From Chlorobiaceae bacterium (GTDB lineage: Bacteria; Bacteroidota; Chlorobiia; Chlorobiales; Chlorobiaceae), in the NCBI GenBank assembly GCA_013334435.1, contig JAAXXP010000003.1:1-59715 (forward strand): a stretch of 59,715 bases of DNA, given 5' to 3'. Each line of letters opens with the position of its first letter. Position 1 is the stretch's first letter. A program made the translations under genes and the position numbers. Of this stretch, positions 58,158-59,715 are shown in pieces. A model generated the notes under the pieces. The model did not search any database, was not told the DNA's origin, and saw only the letters and a list, made by a program, of their open reading frames with translations.

Positions 58158-58430
58158 ATGGAAAAACAGCAGCTTAACGAAATGCTCCGGAAGCTTCACG
58201 AGGAGCTCGAGCAGGTAGAGAGTGTGGACGACGCGACCGTATCGGTGCTCTCGACTCTCCGGGAGGATATCCAGCACCTTCTCAGCGGAAAGGGTACAGG
58301 ATCCCCCGAGGAGCAGGAACCCATTTCCCTGCGCCTTGGCGAAGCCATCGACCATTTTGAAGCCGACCACCCCAAGCTCAGCATGGCTATCCAGCATGTG
58401 CTCGACAGCCTGGCGAAAATGGGATTGTAA
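58158..58430 (+). CDS. DUF4404 family protein
   Basis: A 90-residue, mostly alpha-helical acidic protein. The LRKLHEELEQVESVDD start and the later LGEAIDHFEADHPKLSMAIQHVLDSLAKMG end match the DUF4404 pattern, small proteins of unknown function found in many bacteria. The start is ATG 58158; the track used the GTG two codons earlier. It lies 90 bases after gltD and 39 bases before clpX. Confidence 0.8.
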   Translation: MEKQQLNEMLRKLHEELEQVESVDDATVSVLSTLREDIQHLLSGKGTGSPEEQEPISLRLGEAIDHFEADHPKLSMAIQHVLDSLAKMGL

Positions 58431-58469
58431 GCTTCTGAAAACCGTAATCAGCAAAGGCATCAGTTTTAC

Positions 58470-59715
<1,246 letters not shown>

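Overview
The window is a chromosomal segment of a green sulfur bacterium (Chlorobiaceae; Chlorobium/Chlorobaculum-like). The main evidence is a pair of chlorosome-pigment genes (a B12-binding radical SAM protein matching BchQ and a BchF-family hydratase matching BchV) beside a photo-type RuBisCO-like protein. From memory this matches the CT1771-CT1777 neighbourhood of Chlorobaculum tepidum; I could not check it. A split carbamoyl-phosphate synthase, an ExbB-ExbD-ExbD-TonB set and strong GC bias at third codon positions agree with this. No rRNA, tRNA, CRISPR array, insertion sequence or prophage was seen.

Layout. 1-268: end of a hybrid-cluster protein gene and its terminator. 343-3292: a small accessory island on the minus strand, with a HigA-type antitoxin, only the C-terminal stub of its toxin, and a three-gene m5C restriction-modification operon (methyltransferase, DUF4928-type nuclease, Vsr). 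3877-7648: a lipoprotein hydrolase, RecQ and a DUF4412 lipoprotein. 7885-16342: bchQ diverges from an apparently uninterrupted plus-strand unit of seven genes: bchV, small membrane protein, class II aldolase/SDR fusion, LsrF-like aldolase, RuBisCO-like protein, SDR, LptE-like lipoprotein. It ends at a strong bidirectional terminator. 16379-23114: C-terminal half of CarB, RibBA, GlyA and DnaG. 23356-26011: exbB-exbD-exbD-tonB. 25980-30997: a minus-strand series (purE, cupin, NDH-2, small membrane protein, argD-like aminotransferase, DUF3098-like protein, methyltransferase). 31123-34077: hemN, a Gfo/Idh oxidoreductase and an SMR transporter. 34358-38539: a very large hybrid sensor kinase. 38560-45487: an ABC-F ATPase, a membrane protein and a tolC-macA-macB type efflux operon. 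45941-51813: sucC, tadA, a diverged sigma-like protein, a DUF697-like membrane protein, a nitronate monooxygenase-like enzyme and gpmA. 51942-59715: gltB, gltD, a DUF4404 protein and a truncated clpX.

How the genes work together. BchQ and BchV tune the side chains of chlorosome bacteriochlorophylls. The genes downstream of bchV (two aldolases, a RuBisCO-like protein and two dehydrogenase domains) look like a small sugar-phosphate or thio-sugar pathway whose chemistry has not been established. This is the best candidate here for an undescribed system. Most of the rest is housekeeping: replication and repair, one-carbon and flavin synthesis, pyrimidine, purine and glutamate synthesis, TCA cycle, and envelope transport. 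Other points of interest are a DnaG whose zinc-ribbon ligands are mostly lost, a beheaded toxin gene, a diverged sigma-like protein, and a possible small RNA after macB.

Limits: functions were assigned by recognising protein families by eye. No database search, folding or promoter prediction was run. Start codons were moved from the ORF track where an internal ATG, a ribosome binding site or the domain start argued for it; each case is stated.
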